This document shows positions 1-9,186 of a stretch of DNA of 64,000 bases, one piece after another; position 1 is the stretch's first letter, and the number at the start of each line of letters is the position of its first letter. Source of the DNA: Candidatus Eiseniibacteriota bacterium (GTDB lineage Bacteria; Eisenbacteria; RBG-16-71-46; CAIMUX01; WJJG01); contig JAGMBO010000057.1 in assembly GCA_023129715.1 (NCBI GenBank), positions 1 to 64,000 of the forward strand, read 5' to 3'. Below the pieces are notes generated by a model. The model made no database searches, had not been told where the DNA came from, and saw only the letters and a list, made by a program, of their open reading frames with translations. Position numbers and translations under genes: made by a program.

Positions 1-88
<88 letters not shown>

Positions 89-97
89 TCTTTGCGA

Positions 98-139
98 GGG
101 CGCTCGTGTCAGAGAGCACGAGCGCCCTTCTTGTTTTTT
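98..139 (+). terminator. intrinsic terminator of the rRNA operon
   Basis: A perfect 11-bp stem (GGGCGCTCGTG at 98-108 with CACGAGCGCCC at 117-127) has an 8-nt loop and is followed by the T-rich run TTCTTGTTTTTTC. It sits about 10 nt after the 5S end, as expected for the end of an rRNA transcript. Confidence 0.93.
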
Positions 140-150
140 CTCTGGTACGG

Positions 151-179
151 TTGTCGCGCTAGTCGTAGGGGCGTATTCT
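151..179 (+). promoter_or_regulatory. sigma70-like promoter for the lipoprotein gene
   Basis: TTGTCG (151-156) and TATTCT (174-179) are separated by 17 bp. The predicted start would leave a leader of about 45 nt before the ATG at 232. It follows directly on the rRNA terminator. Confidence 0.55.
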
Positions 180-231
180 GCTGATTGGCTTCCGGGGAGC
201 GGCGATCTTTGGGTCGAGAGGAGCAGGAGCG

Positions 232-798
232 ATGGGACAGTCGCTTGGGGCAACGGCGCTTCTGGCGGCCGTAGCCATCTGGGCCACAGGGTCTGGGTGC
301 TCGCGCGGACCGACAACGGTCGTTCGCTCGAAGCAGATTGCCGCTCAAGTGCAGCCCCTGCCTGCGTCGCACCCGGTGAGTCTCTTCGAGGGGGCGCTAC
401 CGGTGTGCAGCTTCGAGATCGTCGGCAATGTGATTGCCGAGGGGCCGGAGGCCTGGGGCCGAGCGGTGGATCGCGCCCGGCAGATGGGGGGCGATGCCTT
501 GATCCTAACTGGTGCGCGGGGAGACGATGTTGCGCGCACGGCTGACGTTCCCGCCTCCCGCGAGGAATTCGAGGCCTGGTTGGATGCCTACTTGGAGCCG
601 ACCGAGACCGAGGTGGAGGAGCGCAGACTGTTCGGTCTCATCCGTGTGCGCACCGAAGATGAGGAGCCGGAGCTTAGACCGGTGGGCCATGTACCTCCTT
701 CCACGGGCAGAGATGTTCGCCGCGCGTTGCCCGGGCCGGCGACCGAGAAGGTGTCGGCTCTGATCATCCGCTTCGTCGACCCCGAGTGCACCCACTAG
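232..798 (+). CDS. hypothetical lipoprotein-like exported protein
   Basis: This 188-residue protein belongs to no family I recognise. The start ATG follows a purine-rich RBS (GAGAGGAGCAGGAG). The N-terminus has a hydrophobic segment (residues about 5-19) ending in GSGC with Cys23, which resembles a lipobox but lacks the usual Leu/Val at -3, so lipidation is uncertain. The mature part has a conserved-looking segment around residues 60-100 (an alanine/arginine helix, then GGDALILTG) and an acidic C-terminal half. It stands alone between the rRNA terminator and the EF-G2 gene with its own promoter candidate. Possible roles at the envelope cannot be inferred further. Confidence 0.7.
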   Translation: MGQSLGATALLAAVAIWATGSGCSRGPTTVVRSKQIAAQVQPLPASHPVSLFEGALPVCSFEIVGNVIAEGPEAWGRAVDRARQMGGDALILTGARGDDVARTADVPASREEFEAWLDAYLEPTETEVEERRLFGLIRVRTEDEEPELRPVGHVPPSTGRDVRRALPGPATEKVSALIIRFVDPECTH

Positions 799-804
799 GC
801 CTTT

Positions 805-848
805 CGCGTTCCCGCAGCGACGCCTGCGCGTTCCCGGAGCCACACCTG
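805..848. repeat. 22-bp tandem duplication
   Basis: Two adjacent 22-bp copies (805-826 and 827-848), each beginning CGCGTTCCCG and ending CCTG, differ at three positions. They lie between the lipoprotein stop and the EF-G2 promoter. No hairpin with a T-run is present. Confidence 0.7.
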
Positions 849-863
849 CGAGCGGATCCCTGA

Positions 864-892
864 TTGCAGGTTGCGGAAGGCTTTGCTAACAT
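864..892 (+). promoter_or_regulatory. sigma70-like promoter for the EF-G2 gene
   Basis: TTGCAG (864-869) and TAACAT (887-892) are separated by 17 bp, about 120 nt upstream of the chosen GTG start. Confidence 0.45.
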
Positions 893-1012
893 CCTTCGTC
901 GCTTGAGACGTCGCCGCTTGGGTTGGCGGGTAGGCGCGCGGGCGCGGCGGATGCGCGCGTCTGCGCATCGGACCGGCCCTGCCATCTGAGCGTTGTGGGA
1001 AAGGGAGGAGCA

Positions 1013-3100
1013 GTGAAGTCATACGACACGGGCAAGATCCGCAACGTCTGCGTCCTGGGGCATGGTGGCTCCGGCAAGACTCTGCTCTGCGAGTCGCTTC
1101 TCTTCATGACCGGGGCCACGAGTCGCCGCGGTGATCCCGCCGAGGGCAGCAGCACACTCGACTCGAGTCCTGAGGAGACCAAGCGCAAGATGTCCCTCAG
1201 CATGGCTTTCGCACCCATCGAATGGAATGGGTTCAAGATCAACTTCGTCGATACGCCTGGAGTGGCGGACTTTATCGGTGAGGTGGAAGCAGCGCTGCAG
1301 GTGTGCGATCTCGCCATGGTGGTCGTCAATGCCACCGCCGGTGTCGAGCCGGATACGGAGCGTCTCTTCGAGATGGTTCAGGAGGTGAACAAGCCGGTTT
1401 TCTTTGTCGTCAACCAGATGGACAAGGAGCAGGCTGATTTCGCGAGTTCGGTGAGCAAGATTCAGGCAGAGCTCTCTGAGCGCGCGGTGCCTTTCTGCCT
1501 GCCGCTTGGTTCCGCGGCTGATCTGAAGGGCTTCATCGACGTGGTCGCCGGGACAGCCTATACCGACGCGGGCAAGGGGCAGAGCAAGGCGGGTGAGGTG
1601 CCCGGTGAGATGCAGGGCGAACTCGATGAGATCCGCGGCAAGCTGACCGAGGCGGCCGCCGAGACCGAGGATGCGCTGCTTGAGAAGTATCTCGAGGAGG
1701 GCAGCCTCTCGCCGGATGAGATCACCCAGGGCCTGAACGCCGGATTCCACCAGGGGATCGTCAATCCGATTCTCATCGCCTCGGCGGAAACGATGCTCGG
1801 GCTCGATCGCTTGCTCGAGTTCATCACCGGCTGGGGGCCCTCTCCCCTCGAGGCGTCCGCACCCCAGGCGCTGCGTGAGGGCCAGGAGGAGGCCGCCGCC
1901 TTCGAAGGCCGCATCGATGGACCGCCGGTCGCGTTCATTTTCAAGACCTACCACGACGAGCGCCTCGGGGAATACTCGGTCATGCGTTGCTTCTCGGGCA
2001 AGCTGACCCCGGGGGATTACTACGATGGGCGCAAGCAGACCAGTGTCCGCCTTGGGACGATCTACGCCCTGCGGGGCAAGGAACGCATCGACCTGGAGGG
2101 TCTCGTGTGTGGGGACATCGCCGCCGTGGCACGCATCAAGGCGGCAACGACCAACGACACGATCACCTCGAAGGACCAGCGTGTGCTGATCACCCCGATT
2201 CCCTTCTCCGAGCCTCTGCACACGGTGGCGGTCACCGGGAGCGGCAAGGGCGACGAAGAAAAGATCACCGGCGGTTTCACCCGTCTGCAGGACTTCGATC
2301 CGACCTTCCGGGTGCGGGTCGACTCGGCGCTGCGTCAGACGCTGATCAGCGGCATGGGCGATCAACACCTTGACGTGCAGATCGAGCGAATGAAGGCGCG
2401 CACCAAGATCGATGTCGAGACGAAGAAACCGCGCATCGCCTATCGCGAGACGATCCGCCGGTCGGTTGACGACATTCAGGGCCGGTACAAGAAGCAGACG
2501 GGTGGGCGCGGCCAGTACGGAGACGTGCACCTGAAGATTGAGCCGCTGCCGCGCGGTGGCGGTTTCGAGTTCGTCGATGCGATCGTCGGGGGCGTGGTGC
2601 CCTCGAAGTTCATCCCGGCGGTGCAGAAGGGAATCCGCGAGACGATGGATCGCGGCGTGTTGGTCGGCTATCCGGTCGTCGACGTCAGGGCAACTCTGCA
2701 CTACGGTTCTTATCACGATGTCGACTCTTCCGAGCAAGCCTTCAAGATGGCGGCGACGATGGCTTTCAAGGAGGGCTTCGGCAAGTGCGGTCCGGTGCTG
2801 CTCGAGCCGATCATGAAGCTTGAGATCGTCGTACCGGAGTCGGCGACCGGTGACATCATGGGTGACCTGAGCAGCCGCAGAGGGCGCATTCTCGGCATGG
2901 AGCAACAGGGCAAGCGCCAGAAGGTCAACGCCGAAGCGCCGCTCGGTGAGCTCTTCAGCTACATGGCGAGCCTGCGTTCGATGACCCAGGGGCGGGGGCG
3001 CTACCGGATGGAGTTGTCACGCCACGAAGAGGTCCCCCGCGAGGTCATGGACAAGCTAGTGGCGACGCTCCAGAAGGAAATGGAAGAGGCCAAGAGCTAG
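1013..3100 (+). CDS. EF-G2-type translational GTPase (elongation factor G homologue)
   Basis: The 695-residue protein has the EF-G domain order: GTP-binding domain with G1 GHGGSGKT (residues 16-23), G3 DTPG (80-83) and G4 NQMD (134-137), then beta-barrel domain II and domains III-V covering the C-terminal half. G1 is GHGGSGKT rather than the AHIDAGKT of canonical EF-G, which points to the EF-G2/FusA2 paralogue class, whose exact role in translocation or recycling is not settled. The G4 lysine is replaced by glutamine. I chose the GTG at 1013 because AAGGGAGG lies just upstream and the sequence from KSYDTGKIRN onward is family-like; an in-frame upstream start at 923 would add 30 unrelated residues. 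No rpsL/rpsG/tuf neighbours are present, which also argues for a paralogue rather than the housekeeping fusA. Confidence 0.9.
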   Translation: MKSYDTGKIRNVCVLGHGGSGKTLLCESLLFMTGATSRRGDPAEGSSTLDSSPEETKRKMSLSMAFAPIEWNGFKINFVDTPGVADFIGEVEAALQVCDLAMVVVNATAGVEPDTERLFEMVQEVNKPVFFVVNQMDKEQADFASSVSKIQAELSERAVPFCLPLGSAADLKGFIDVVAGTAYTDAGKGQSKAGEVPGEMQGELDEIRGKLTEAAAETEDALLEKYLEEGSLSPDEITQGLNAGFHQGIVNPILIASAETMLGLDRLLEFITGWGPSPLEASAPQALREGQEEAAAFEGRIDGPPVAFIFKTYHDERLGEYSVMRCFSGKLTPGDYYDGRKQTSVRLGTIYALRGKERIDLEGLVCGDIAAVARIKAATTNDTITSKDQRVLITPIPFSEPLHTVAVTGSGKGDEEKITGGFTRLQDFDPTFRVRVDSALRQTLISGMGDQHLDVQIERMKARTKIDVETKKPRIAYRETIRRSVDDIQGRYKKQTGGRGQYGDVHLKIEPLPRGGGFEFVDAIVGGVVPSKFIPAVQKGIRETMDRGVLVGYPVVDVRATLHYGSYHDVDSSEQAFKMAATMAFKEGFGKCGPVLLEPIMKLEIVVPESATGDIMGDLSSRRGRILGMEQQGKRQKVNAEAPLGELFSYMASLRSMTQGRGRYRMELSRHEEVPREVMDKLVATLQKEMEEAKS

Positions 3101-3195
3101 CGGCCGGGGCCCGCCGCCGGTGTGCCCGCCTTTCCCGCGGGAAGGCGGAGTATCGTCGGCGGGCGTGGGGTCCGGCGGCAGGAGGCGGAGGCGCA

Positions 3196-3951
3196 ATGAG
3201 TGGCCACTCGAAGTGGAGTACGATCAAGCGCAAGAAGGGCAAGCTGGATGCCCAGCGCGGCAAGATTTTCACGCGCTGCATTCGCGAGATCATCATCGCC
3301 GCCCGTGAAGGCGGCGGCGATTCCAGTGCGAACTCGCGTTTGCGCACGGCGATAACCACGGCCAAGGCGGCCAACATGCCGTCGGCCAACATCGAGCGGG
3401 CGATCAAGAAGGGCACTGGCGAACTCCCTGGGGCGACCTACGAAGAGAACACCTATGAAGGCTACGGCACCTCCGGTGTGGCGATCTATGTCGAGGTCCT
3501 GACCGACAACAAGAACCGCACGACCGCCGAGATCCGCCACGTTTTCAGCAAGTATGGCGGTAACCTGGGAGAGAATGGCTGTGTTGGCTGGCTCTTCGAT
3601 CCCAAGGGCGTGGTGACGGTTTCCCAGGACGCGGTTTCCGAAGACCGCCTCCTGGAGGTCGTTCTCGAGGCCGGTGCGGAGGATGTCAACAGCGACTCCG
3701 ACGATGCATTCGAGATCTACTCCCCGATCCCCGATCTGGAATCGATCTCCAAGGCGCTGGGCGATGCCGGGATCCAGGTGCTCTCGAGTGAGGCCTCGCG
3801 CGTGCCCCAGACGATGGTGATGCTCGAGGAAGAAGACGCTGTCAAGCTGATGCGACTGCTCGATGCCCTCGAAGATCATGACGATGTTCAGAAAGTCTAC
3901 TCGAACTTCGATGTTTCCCCCGAGACGATGGAGAAGCTGAAGGGCAGGTGA
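3196..3951 (+). CDS. yebC: YebC/PmpR family protein (TACO1-like)
   Basis: The 251-residue protein begins with the family signature MSGHSKW and carries the lysine-rich helix KRKKGKLDAQRGK and the segment NIERAIKKGTGE. The three-domain length (about 240-250 residues) is normal. Family members act as DNA-binding regulators and, more recently, as ribosome-associated factors that relieve stalling at proline stretches. The gene sits upstream of ruvCAB, a frequent arrangement. The start ATG is preceded by GGCAGGAGGCGGAGG. Confidence 0.96.
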   Translation: MSGHSKWSTIKRKKGKLDAQRGKIFTRCIREIIIAAREGGGDSSANSRLRTAITTAKAANMPSANIERAIKKGTGELPGATYEENTYEGYGTSGVAIYVEVLTDNKNRTTAEIRHVFSKYGGNLGENGCVGWLFDPKGVVTVSQDAVSEDRLLEVVLEAGAEDVNSDSDDAFEIYSPIPDLESISKALGDAGIQVLSSEASRVPQTMVMLEEEDAVKLMRLLDALEDHDDVQKVYSNFDVSPETMEKLKGR

Positions 3952-3979
3952 TCCCCGCCCCGCCGGTCGCGTGCGGTGC

Positions 3980-4009
3980 TTGAGTAGGACGAAGGCTTCC
4001 GGCTACGAT
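3980..4009 (+). promoter_or_regulatory. sigma70-like promoter for ruvCAB
   Basis: TTGAGT (3980-3985) and TACGAT (4004-4009) are separated by 18 bp, giving a leader of about 50 nt before the ruvC ATG. No LexA-like palindrome was noticed. Confidence 0.5.
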
Positions 4010-4067
4010 GGGGGCGGGTCTCGCGGGACCCGGCCCCGTTCTTGTCTCCGGGGCGCAGGAGGATGGC

Positions 4068-4586
4068 ATGCTGCTCTTGGGGCTCGATCCCGGCTCGGTC
4101 GCGACGGGTTTCGGACTCGTTGCTTTCGAGCACGGCGAGTTGCGGTGGCGCCGCAGTGGTTTGCTGCGGCCCGCCCGCGGCAAGTCGCTCTCCGAGCGGC
4201 TGCTGGCCCTGCACCAAGGTCTGAGCGGAGTGCTGGCCGAAGAGCGCCCCGATCAAGTCGCGCTCGAGGAGTCCTTCGTTGGACGCCATGTCCGCTCCGC
4301 CTTGATCCTCGGACATGCGCGCGGGGCGCTGATCGTGAGTGTCTTGGCGGCGCGACTTCCCTTGTTCGAGTATGCGCCGCGTCTGATCAAGCGGGCGGTG
4401 ACGGGTACCGGGGGCGCGACGAAGGAGCAAGTGCGTACAATGGTCGTGCGGTTGATCGCGGGGGCGCCTGCTGAGCTTTCCTTCGATGAGGCTGACGCCC
4501 TGGCGGTGGCGATTTGCCATGCCCATCGCCTGGCCGCCCCCGTGGGGGCTGGTGGGATGGGCGGTCTCCCAGGAGTACGAGGGTGA
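4068..4586 (+). CDS. ruvC: RuvC crossover junction endodeoxyribonuclease
   Basis: This 172-residue nuclease resolves Holliday junctions with RuvAB. The RNase H-fold acidic residues are visible: Asp7 in GLDPGS, Glu67/68 in ALEESF and Asp140/Asp143 in FDEADALAVA. The length is normal. The ATG at 4068 was chosen because CAGGAGG lies at the right distance and the protein then begins MLLLGLDPG; an upstream in-frame ATG at 4008 would add 20 atypical residues. It overlaps ruvA by 4 nt (GTGA), which implies translational coupling. Confidence 0.96.
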   Translation: MLLLGLDPGSVATGFGLVAFEHGELRWRRSGLLRPARGKSLSERLLALHQGLSGVLAEERPDQVALEESFVGRHVRSALILGHARGALIVSVLAARLPLFEYAPRLIKRAVTGTGGATKEQVRTMVVRLIAGAPAELSFDEADALAVAICHAHRLAAPVGAGGMGGLPGVRG

Positions 4587-5194
4587 TTGAGAGCATCCGT
4601 GGTCGGCTTGCGGCGCTTCATGACGAGGGGGCGATCGTCGAGGTCGGAGGACTGGGCCTGCTCGTGCAGGTGCCCGCCGGCCTGCGCAGTCGCCTGGACA
4701 CCCTGCTCGAGGGCACCGCGGATGCTCCGACCATTCATCTGGCGACCCACCTGCTGGTTCGTCCCGAGAGCTGGCAGCTCTTCGCCTTCGTCGATCGGGC
4801 GCAACGCGACCTCTTCCGCGTTCTCCTCGGCATCACCGGCATCGGCCCGCGTGTGGCGATGAACATCCTCTCGCATCTCTCCTTCGACGAGATCCGGGCG
4901 GCCCTCGAGGCGGGGGAGGCATCGCGCTTCGCCGCCGTGCCCGGCATCGGCAAGCGCACCGCGGCGCGCATCGTGCTCGAGCTCTCCGGAAAGCTCAAAG
5001 ACGCCGCCGGCGCCGCGATCGCCGTAGGCCGGACGCCCGTCATCCAGGATGCGATCGATGCGCTCGTCTCGCTCGGTGTTGCGCAGCCCGAAGCGGTCAC
5101 CTTGATCGGCGCTGCCGCCCGCGAGGCGGGGGAGAACGACGACCCGGCGACGCTCGTGGCCGCCGCCCTGCGCCGCCAGCGCAGCCGCTCCTAG
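4583..5194 (+). CDS. ruvA: RuvA Holliday junction DNA-binding subunit
   Basis: The 203-residue protein has the N-terminal OB-fold (IESIRGRL onward), the helix-hairpin-helix pair (GITGIGPRVAMNIL and VPGIGKRTAARIVLEL) and the small C-terminal RuvB-contact domain (DALVSLGVAQPEA). The GTG start overlaps the ruvC stop and has AGGAG 7 nt upstream. It targets the RuvB motor to four-way junctions. Upstream in-frame codons to 4514 lie inside ruvC and are not used. Confidence 0.96.
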   Translation: MIESIRGRLAALHDEGAIVEVGGLGLLVQVPAGLRSRLDTLLEGTADAPTIHLATHLLVRPESWQLFAFVDRAQRDLFRVLLGITGIGPRVAMNILSHLSFDEIRAALEAGEASRFAAVPGIGKRTAARIVLELSGKLKDAAGAAIAVGRTPVIQDAIDALVSLGVAQPEAVTLIGAAAREAGENDDPATLVAAALRRQRSRS

Positions 5195-5281
5195 CCCGCC
5201 GTAGCTCGACCTGTGGCGCGGCCCGCGAGGACCCGACCGGACAGGGTCGTCGTGACCGGCGCGCCGGGGCGGGTGGCGGCG

Positions 5282-5311
5282 TTGCCGAGTCTTGCGCCGG
5301 CGTGCTAGGCT
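5282..5311 (+). promoter_or_regulatory. candidate internal promoter before ruvB
   Basis: TTGCCG (5282-5287) and TAGGCT (5306-5311) are separated by 18 bp in the 148-bp gap between ruvA and ruvB, so ruvB may be expressed partly independently of ruvCA. Confidence 0.4.
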
Positions 5312-5342
5312 GCGGAATCAGCATCAGGGAGGAGTGCGCGCG

Positions 5343-6380
5343 GTGGCCGACGAAGTCTTCACCAGAGAAGGGGAGGCCCTCGATCCTCACCTCCAGACGG
5401 GGGAGCCGATTCCGGACCGCTCGCTGCGCCCCCGCAATCTGGCCGAGTTCATCGGCCAGGAGGACTTGAAACAGAACCTCTCGATCTTGATCCGCGCTGC
5501 CCGCAAGCGGGGGGATCCGCTCGAGCACCTGCTCTTCTACGGTCCCCCGGGGCTTGGGAAGACCACGCTGGCTCATCTGCTCTCGGCCGAGATGGGCGTG
5601 CCGATGATCGGCACCAGCGGGCCGGCACTGGAACGGGCGAGCGATCTCGTCGGCCTGCTGACGAGCCTCACACCGGGGGGTCTGCTCTTCGTCGATGAGA
5701 TCCACCGCCTGCCGCGGGTGGTCGAGGAGTACCTCTACAGCGCCATGGAGGACTTTCGCCTGGATGTCGTCCTCGATCGGGGCCCTGCGGCACGCTCCGT
5801 GCGTCTCAATCTCGCCCCCTTCGCGCTAGTCGGGGCGACGACCCGCATCGGCTTGCTGACCGCTCCGCTGCGCGGCCGTTTCGGGTTCACCGGGCATCTC
5901 GACTTCTATCCGGTCGCTGATCTGGCGACGATGATCTGCCGTTCGGCCGAGATCCTAAAGACCCCACTCGCCCCGGCGGGCGCCGGTGAGATCGCCGCCC
6001 GCGCTCGCGGAACGCCGCGCATCGCCAACCGGCTCCTGCGCCGCGTGCGTGACTATGCCGAGGTCCACGATGCCGGGGAGATCACGCCCGAGATCGCGTG
6101 CCAGGCGCTCGAACTGCTACGCATCGACGATCGCGGCTTGCACGAGATGGATCGCCGCCTGCTCGAGGCGATCGTGGTCAAGTATGGGGGCGGCCCCGTG
6201 GGGCTGGGCACGCTTGCCGCCGTCCTGGGCGAGGAAGAGGACACCCTCGAGGACCTCCTCGAGCCCTTCCTGATCCAGCAGGGCTATATCGAGCGCACCC
6301 GTCGGGGACGCACGGCGACCCGCCTCGCCTACGAGGTGCTCGGGGAGACGCCCCGCGAGCCACAGGAGCGGCTGATCTGA
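5343..6380 (+). CDS. ruvB: RuvB Holliday junction branch-migration ATPase
   Basis: The 345-residue AAA+ motor carries Walker [10 protein letters not shown] (about residue 67), Walker [11 protein letters not shown], sensor 1 GATTR and the C-terminal winged helix ending in [19 protein letters not shown]. The family's usual length is about 340. The GTG at 5343 is chosen from its distance to AGGGAGGAG; an in-frame GTG at 5334 overlaps that RBS. Sensor-1 and the switch to [14 protein letters not shown] are typical. It abuts queA with no gap. Confidence 0.96.
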   Translation: MADEVFTREGEALDPHLQTGEPIPDRSLRPRNLAEFIGQEDLKQNLSILIRAARKRGDPLEHLLFYGPPGLGKTTLAHLLSAEMGVPMIGTSGPALERASDLVGLLTSLTPGGLLFVDEIHRLPRVVEEYLYSAMEDFRLDVVLDRGPAARSVRLNLAPFALVGATTRIGLLTAPLRGRFGFTGHLDFYPVADLATMICRSAEILKTPLAPAGAGEIAARARGTPRIANRLLRRVRDYAEVHDAGEITPEIACQALELLRIDDRGLHEMDRRLLEAIVVKYGGGPVGLGTLAAVLGEEEDTLEDLLEPFLIQQGYIERTRRGRTATRLAYEVLGETPREPQERLI

Positions 6381-7442
6381 GTGAACGTCGTGCCCGGTTC
6401 CGGTGATCATGACCAGGTCCTGCGGGACTATGACTATGTCTTGCCCCCCGAGGCGGTCGCGCAACGCCCCGCCCAGCCGCGCGACGCCTCCCGCCTGCTG
6501 ATCCTGCGCCGCGACTCTGCCGGCGTCGAGCACCGTCGCTTCTGCGATCTGCCCCACCTGCTCAGGCGCGGCGACCTGCTCGTGCTCAACGACACGCGCG
6601 TCATCCCGGCGCGCCTGCTAGGCCGCAAGTTGCCCGGCGGGGGGCGTGCGGAACTCCTGCTCGTCCGCCGGCGAGGAGAGGGGCTGTGGGAGGCGATGCC
6701 GCGGATGTCGGGGCGCCTGCGGCCGGGCCAGGAGATCGATCTCGGCGAGGGGGCTCGGGCCCGGCTGGTGCGCCAGCTGGAGGGGAGTTCCTGGGAGATC
6801 GCCTTTCAGGGACCGGGAGACGTTGATGATCTGCTCGAGCGCGCCGGCCACATGCCGCTGCCGCCCTACATTCGGCGAGACGATACGCCCGAGGATCGCT
6901 CCTGGTATCAGACGGTCTATGCCGAGGAGCCGGGTGCGGTGGCGGCCCCGACCGCCGGCCTCCACTTCACTCCCGGTCTCTTGCGGGAACTCACCGCGGC
7001 CGGCATCGGCATCACGCAGGTGACCCTGCATATCGGACCGGGCACGTTCCGCCCGCTGGGACGCGCCGAACTCGCGGGTGGCGAGCTGCATGGCGAGTTC
7101 TACCGCCTGTCCTCCGTTGCGGCCGAGACGATTGCCGGTACGCGGGCCGCCGGCGGGCGCGTGGTCGCGGTCGGCACCACATCGGTGCGCTTGCTAGAGA
7201 GCTGCGCGAGCGCTGCCGGGGAACTCATCCCGGGTGAAGGGGAGACGCGCCTCTTTATCCGTCCACCCTACGTCTTCCGGATCGCCGATGCGCTGATCAC
7301 CAACTTCCACCTGCCGCGCACCAGCCTGCTGATGTTGGTGGCGGCCTTCGTCGAGCGGGAGCGCGTATTGGCGGCGTATCGGGAGGCGTTGGCGGAGGGC
7401 TACCGCTTCTACAGTTACGGCGACGCGATGTTGATTCTGTGA
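6381..7442 (+). CDS. queA: QueA, S-adenosylmethionine:tRNA ribosyltransferase-isomerase
   Basis: The 353-residue enzyme transfers and isomerises the ribosyl moiety of AdoMet onto preQ1 in tRNA, making epoxyqueuosine. Family motifs include DYDYVLPPE (about residue 16), RPAQPRDASRLL, LLVLNDTRVIPARL, GAVAAPTAGLHFT and TNFHLPRTSLLMLV. The GTG start immediately follows the ruvB stop, so the two are likely co-translated. The next gene, tgt, acts one step earlier in queuosine synthesis. Confidence 0.95.
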   Translation: MNVVPGSGDHDQVLRDYDYVLPPEAVAQRPAQPRDASRLLILRRDSAGVEHRRFCDLPHLLRRGDLLVLNDTRVIPARLLGRKLPGGGRAELLLVRRRGEGLWEAMPRMSGRLRPGQEIDLGEGARARLVRQLEGSSWEIAFQGPGDVDDLLERAGHMPLPPYIRRDDTPEDRSWYQTVYAEEPGAVAAPTAGLHFTPGLLRELTAAGIGITQVTLHIGPGTFRPLGRAELAGGELHGEFYRLSSVAAETIAGTRAAGGRVVAVGTTSVRLLESCASAAGELIPGEGETRLFIRPPYVFRIADALITNFHLPRTSLLMLVAAFVERERVLAAYREALAEGYRFYSYGDAMLIL

Positions 7443-7617
7443 GCTCGCTGCATGGAGGTCGGGCGAACGCCGCCAGCCTCTCCGCGCCATGCCCCGTCCT
7501 CTGCAGGCTCGGTTCGCCGTCCCCAGACGCGCGCGGGGCGCCGGGGGGGGGCGCGATTCCTTGGGGAGTGGTAGCGCTAGCCCTTGGGGCTCGTGATTCG
7601 GTAGGATCGCCCGCACG

Positions 7618-8808
7618 ATGTCTGGGAACCACGCTGTCCAATTCGAGCTGATCACCGGTCCGGGAGATGGCCCGCGGATGGGGCGCCTGATGATCGGGGA
7701 TCTCGAGGTCCGGACCCCGGCCTTCATGCCGGTCGGTACGCGGGCCTCGGTCAAGACCCTGGGGTCGGAAGATCTCGAGGCGCTCGGAAGCCGCCTGATT
7801 CTCGCCAACACGTATCACCTCCACTTGCGCCCCGGGGCGGAGCGCATCGCCCGCCTCGGCGGGCTGCATCGCTTCATGGGCTGGCGCGGGGGGATCCTGA
7901 CCGACAGCGGCGGTTTCCAGGTCTACAGCCTCGCCAATCTGCGGCGCATCCATCCCGACGGCATCGAATTCCGCTCCCACCTCGATGGCTCGCCCCACTT
8001 CCTGACGCCCGAGGGAGTGCTCGACATCCAGGGACAGCTCGGCAGCGACATCCGCATGGTGCTCGATGTCTGCACGCCGCAGCCGGCCGGGCGCGAACAG
8101 ACCGAGCGGGAGATGGCCCTCACACTGAGTTGGGCGGAACGGTCGCGGCGCTACTGGGCGCAGGCTGCAGAGCAGGCGATCCGGCCCGGAGCGCTCTTCG
8201 GCATCGTCCAGGGGGGGACCTTCCCCGACTTGCGCCGGACCTGCGCCGAGCGCCTTGTCGATCTTGAGTTCGACGGCTATGCTCTCGGCGGCTTCGCGGT
8301 CGGGGAGCCACCCGAACAGCGCTGGCCGGCACTCGAGGCAGGGGTGACCGTGTTGCCGGAGGAGCGGCCTCGCTACATGATGGGTGTCGGCACGCCCGCA
8401 GACATCCTGGCCGCGGTCGCCCGCGGCATCGATCTATTCGATTGCGTCCTCCCGACCCGCAACGCGCGCAAGGGGACGCTCTTCACCTGGGCGGGGAAGA
8501 TGATTGTCAAGAATGCCATCTTCGCCGAGGATCAGCGTCCGGTCGACCCGGAGTGCGGATGTCCAACCTGCCGGCGGTACACACGCGCCTACTTGCGACA
8601 TCTCTTCCAGGTCGGCGAGTATCTGGCGGGACGGTTGGCGACGCTGCACAGCGTCGCCTTCTACCAGCAGTTGATGGAGCGGATCCGGGAGGCGATCGTC
8701 GCCGGCCGCTTTGCAGAGTTTGCGGATGAGCTGCGGGCACGCTGGGCGCAGAGGCCGCCTGGGGAGAGCGCCCGGCACGGGAAGGAGGATCCATGCCAGT
8801 CTTGTTGA
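7618..8808 (+). CDS. tgt: Tgt, queuine tRNA-guanine transglycosylase
   Basis: The 396-residue TIM-barrel enzyme exchanges the wobble guanine for preQ1. It shows the substrate motif DSGGFQV, the nucleophile region FDCVLPTRNAR and the zinc site CGCPTC followed by a downstream histidine in RLATLHSVAFYQ. The 175-bp gap before it is G-rich and holds a TAGGAT box at 7602-7607 but no convincing -35. The last 16 nt overlap yajC, a common tgt-yajC arrangement. Confidence 0.96.
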   Translation: MSGNHAVQFELITGPGDGPRMGRLMIGDLEVRTPAFMPVGTRASVKTLGSEDLEALGSRLILANTYHLHLRPGAERIARLGGLHRFMGWRGGILTDSGGFQVYSLANLRRIHPDGIEFRSHLDGSPHFLTPEGVLDIQGQLGSDIRMVLDVCTPQPAGREQTEREMALTLSWAERSRRYWAQAAEQAIRPGALFGIVQGGTFPDLRRTCAERLVDLEFDGYALGGFAVGEPPEQRWPALEAGVTVLPEERPRYMMGVGTPADILAAVARGIDLFDCVLPTRNARKGTLFTWAGKMIVKNAIFAEDQRPVDPECGCPTCRRYTRAYLRHLFQVGEYLAGRLATLHSVAFYQQLMERIREAIVAGRFAEFADELRARWAQRPPGESARHGKEDPCQSC

Positions 8809-9125
8809 CCTGGATGACCGGTGGGGGGGGGAGCGGTGGTGAGGGGGGCAATCCCCTGATGATGTTGCTGCCCTTCGTCCTGATCTTTCTCATCTTCTAC
8901 ATGCTGATCCTGCGTCCGCAGCAGAAACAGCAGCGCAAGCACCAGGAGATGCTCGGGAACGTCCAGACCGGCGATCGTGTGCTCACCTCGGGCGGACTGA
9001 TCGGCAATGTTGTCGGGACGAAGGAGCTCGATGGAGTGCCGATCCTGGTCCTGAAAATCGCCGAGAACACCAAGGTCGAAGTCTCGCGCAGCCACGTGCA
9101 ACAGGTTCTGCAGAAGCAGCGCTAG
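8793..9125 (+). CDS. yajC: YajC, Sec translocon accessory subunit
   Basis: The 110-residue protein has a glycine-rich N-terminal stretch, one membrane helix (MMLLPFVLIFLIFYMLILRP, about residues 23-42) and the conserved cytoplasmic motif RPQQKQQRKHQEM followed by GDRVLTSGGLIG. It is part of the SecDF-YajC complex. In many genomes secD and secF follow; here fmt follows instead, so secDF must lie elsewhere. Confidence 0.93.
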   Translation: MPVLLTWMTGGGGSGGEGGNPLMMLLPFVLIFLIFYMLILRPQQKQQRKHQEMLGNVQTGDRVLTSGGLIGNVVGTKELDGVPILVLKIAENTKVEVSRSHVQQVLQKQR

Positions 9126-9186
9126 ACGACTAGGCGCGCGCATATCGAGAAACGACGTGCTGTAGCCCGGTCGGAGGGATAGCGAA

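Noticed and set aside
1019-2905. 628-codon antisense frame within the EF-G2 gene
   Set aside because: Shadow of a high-GC gene; its product shows only His/Arg/Leu-rich low-complexity sequence, whereas the sense strand encodes all GTPase motifs.
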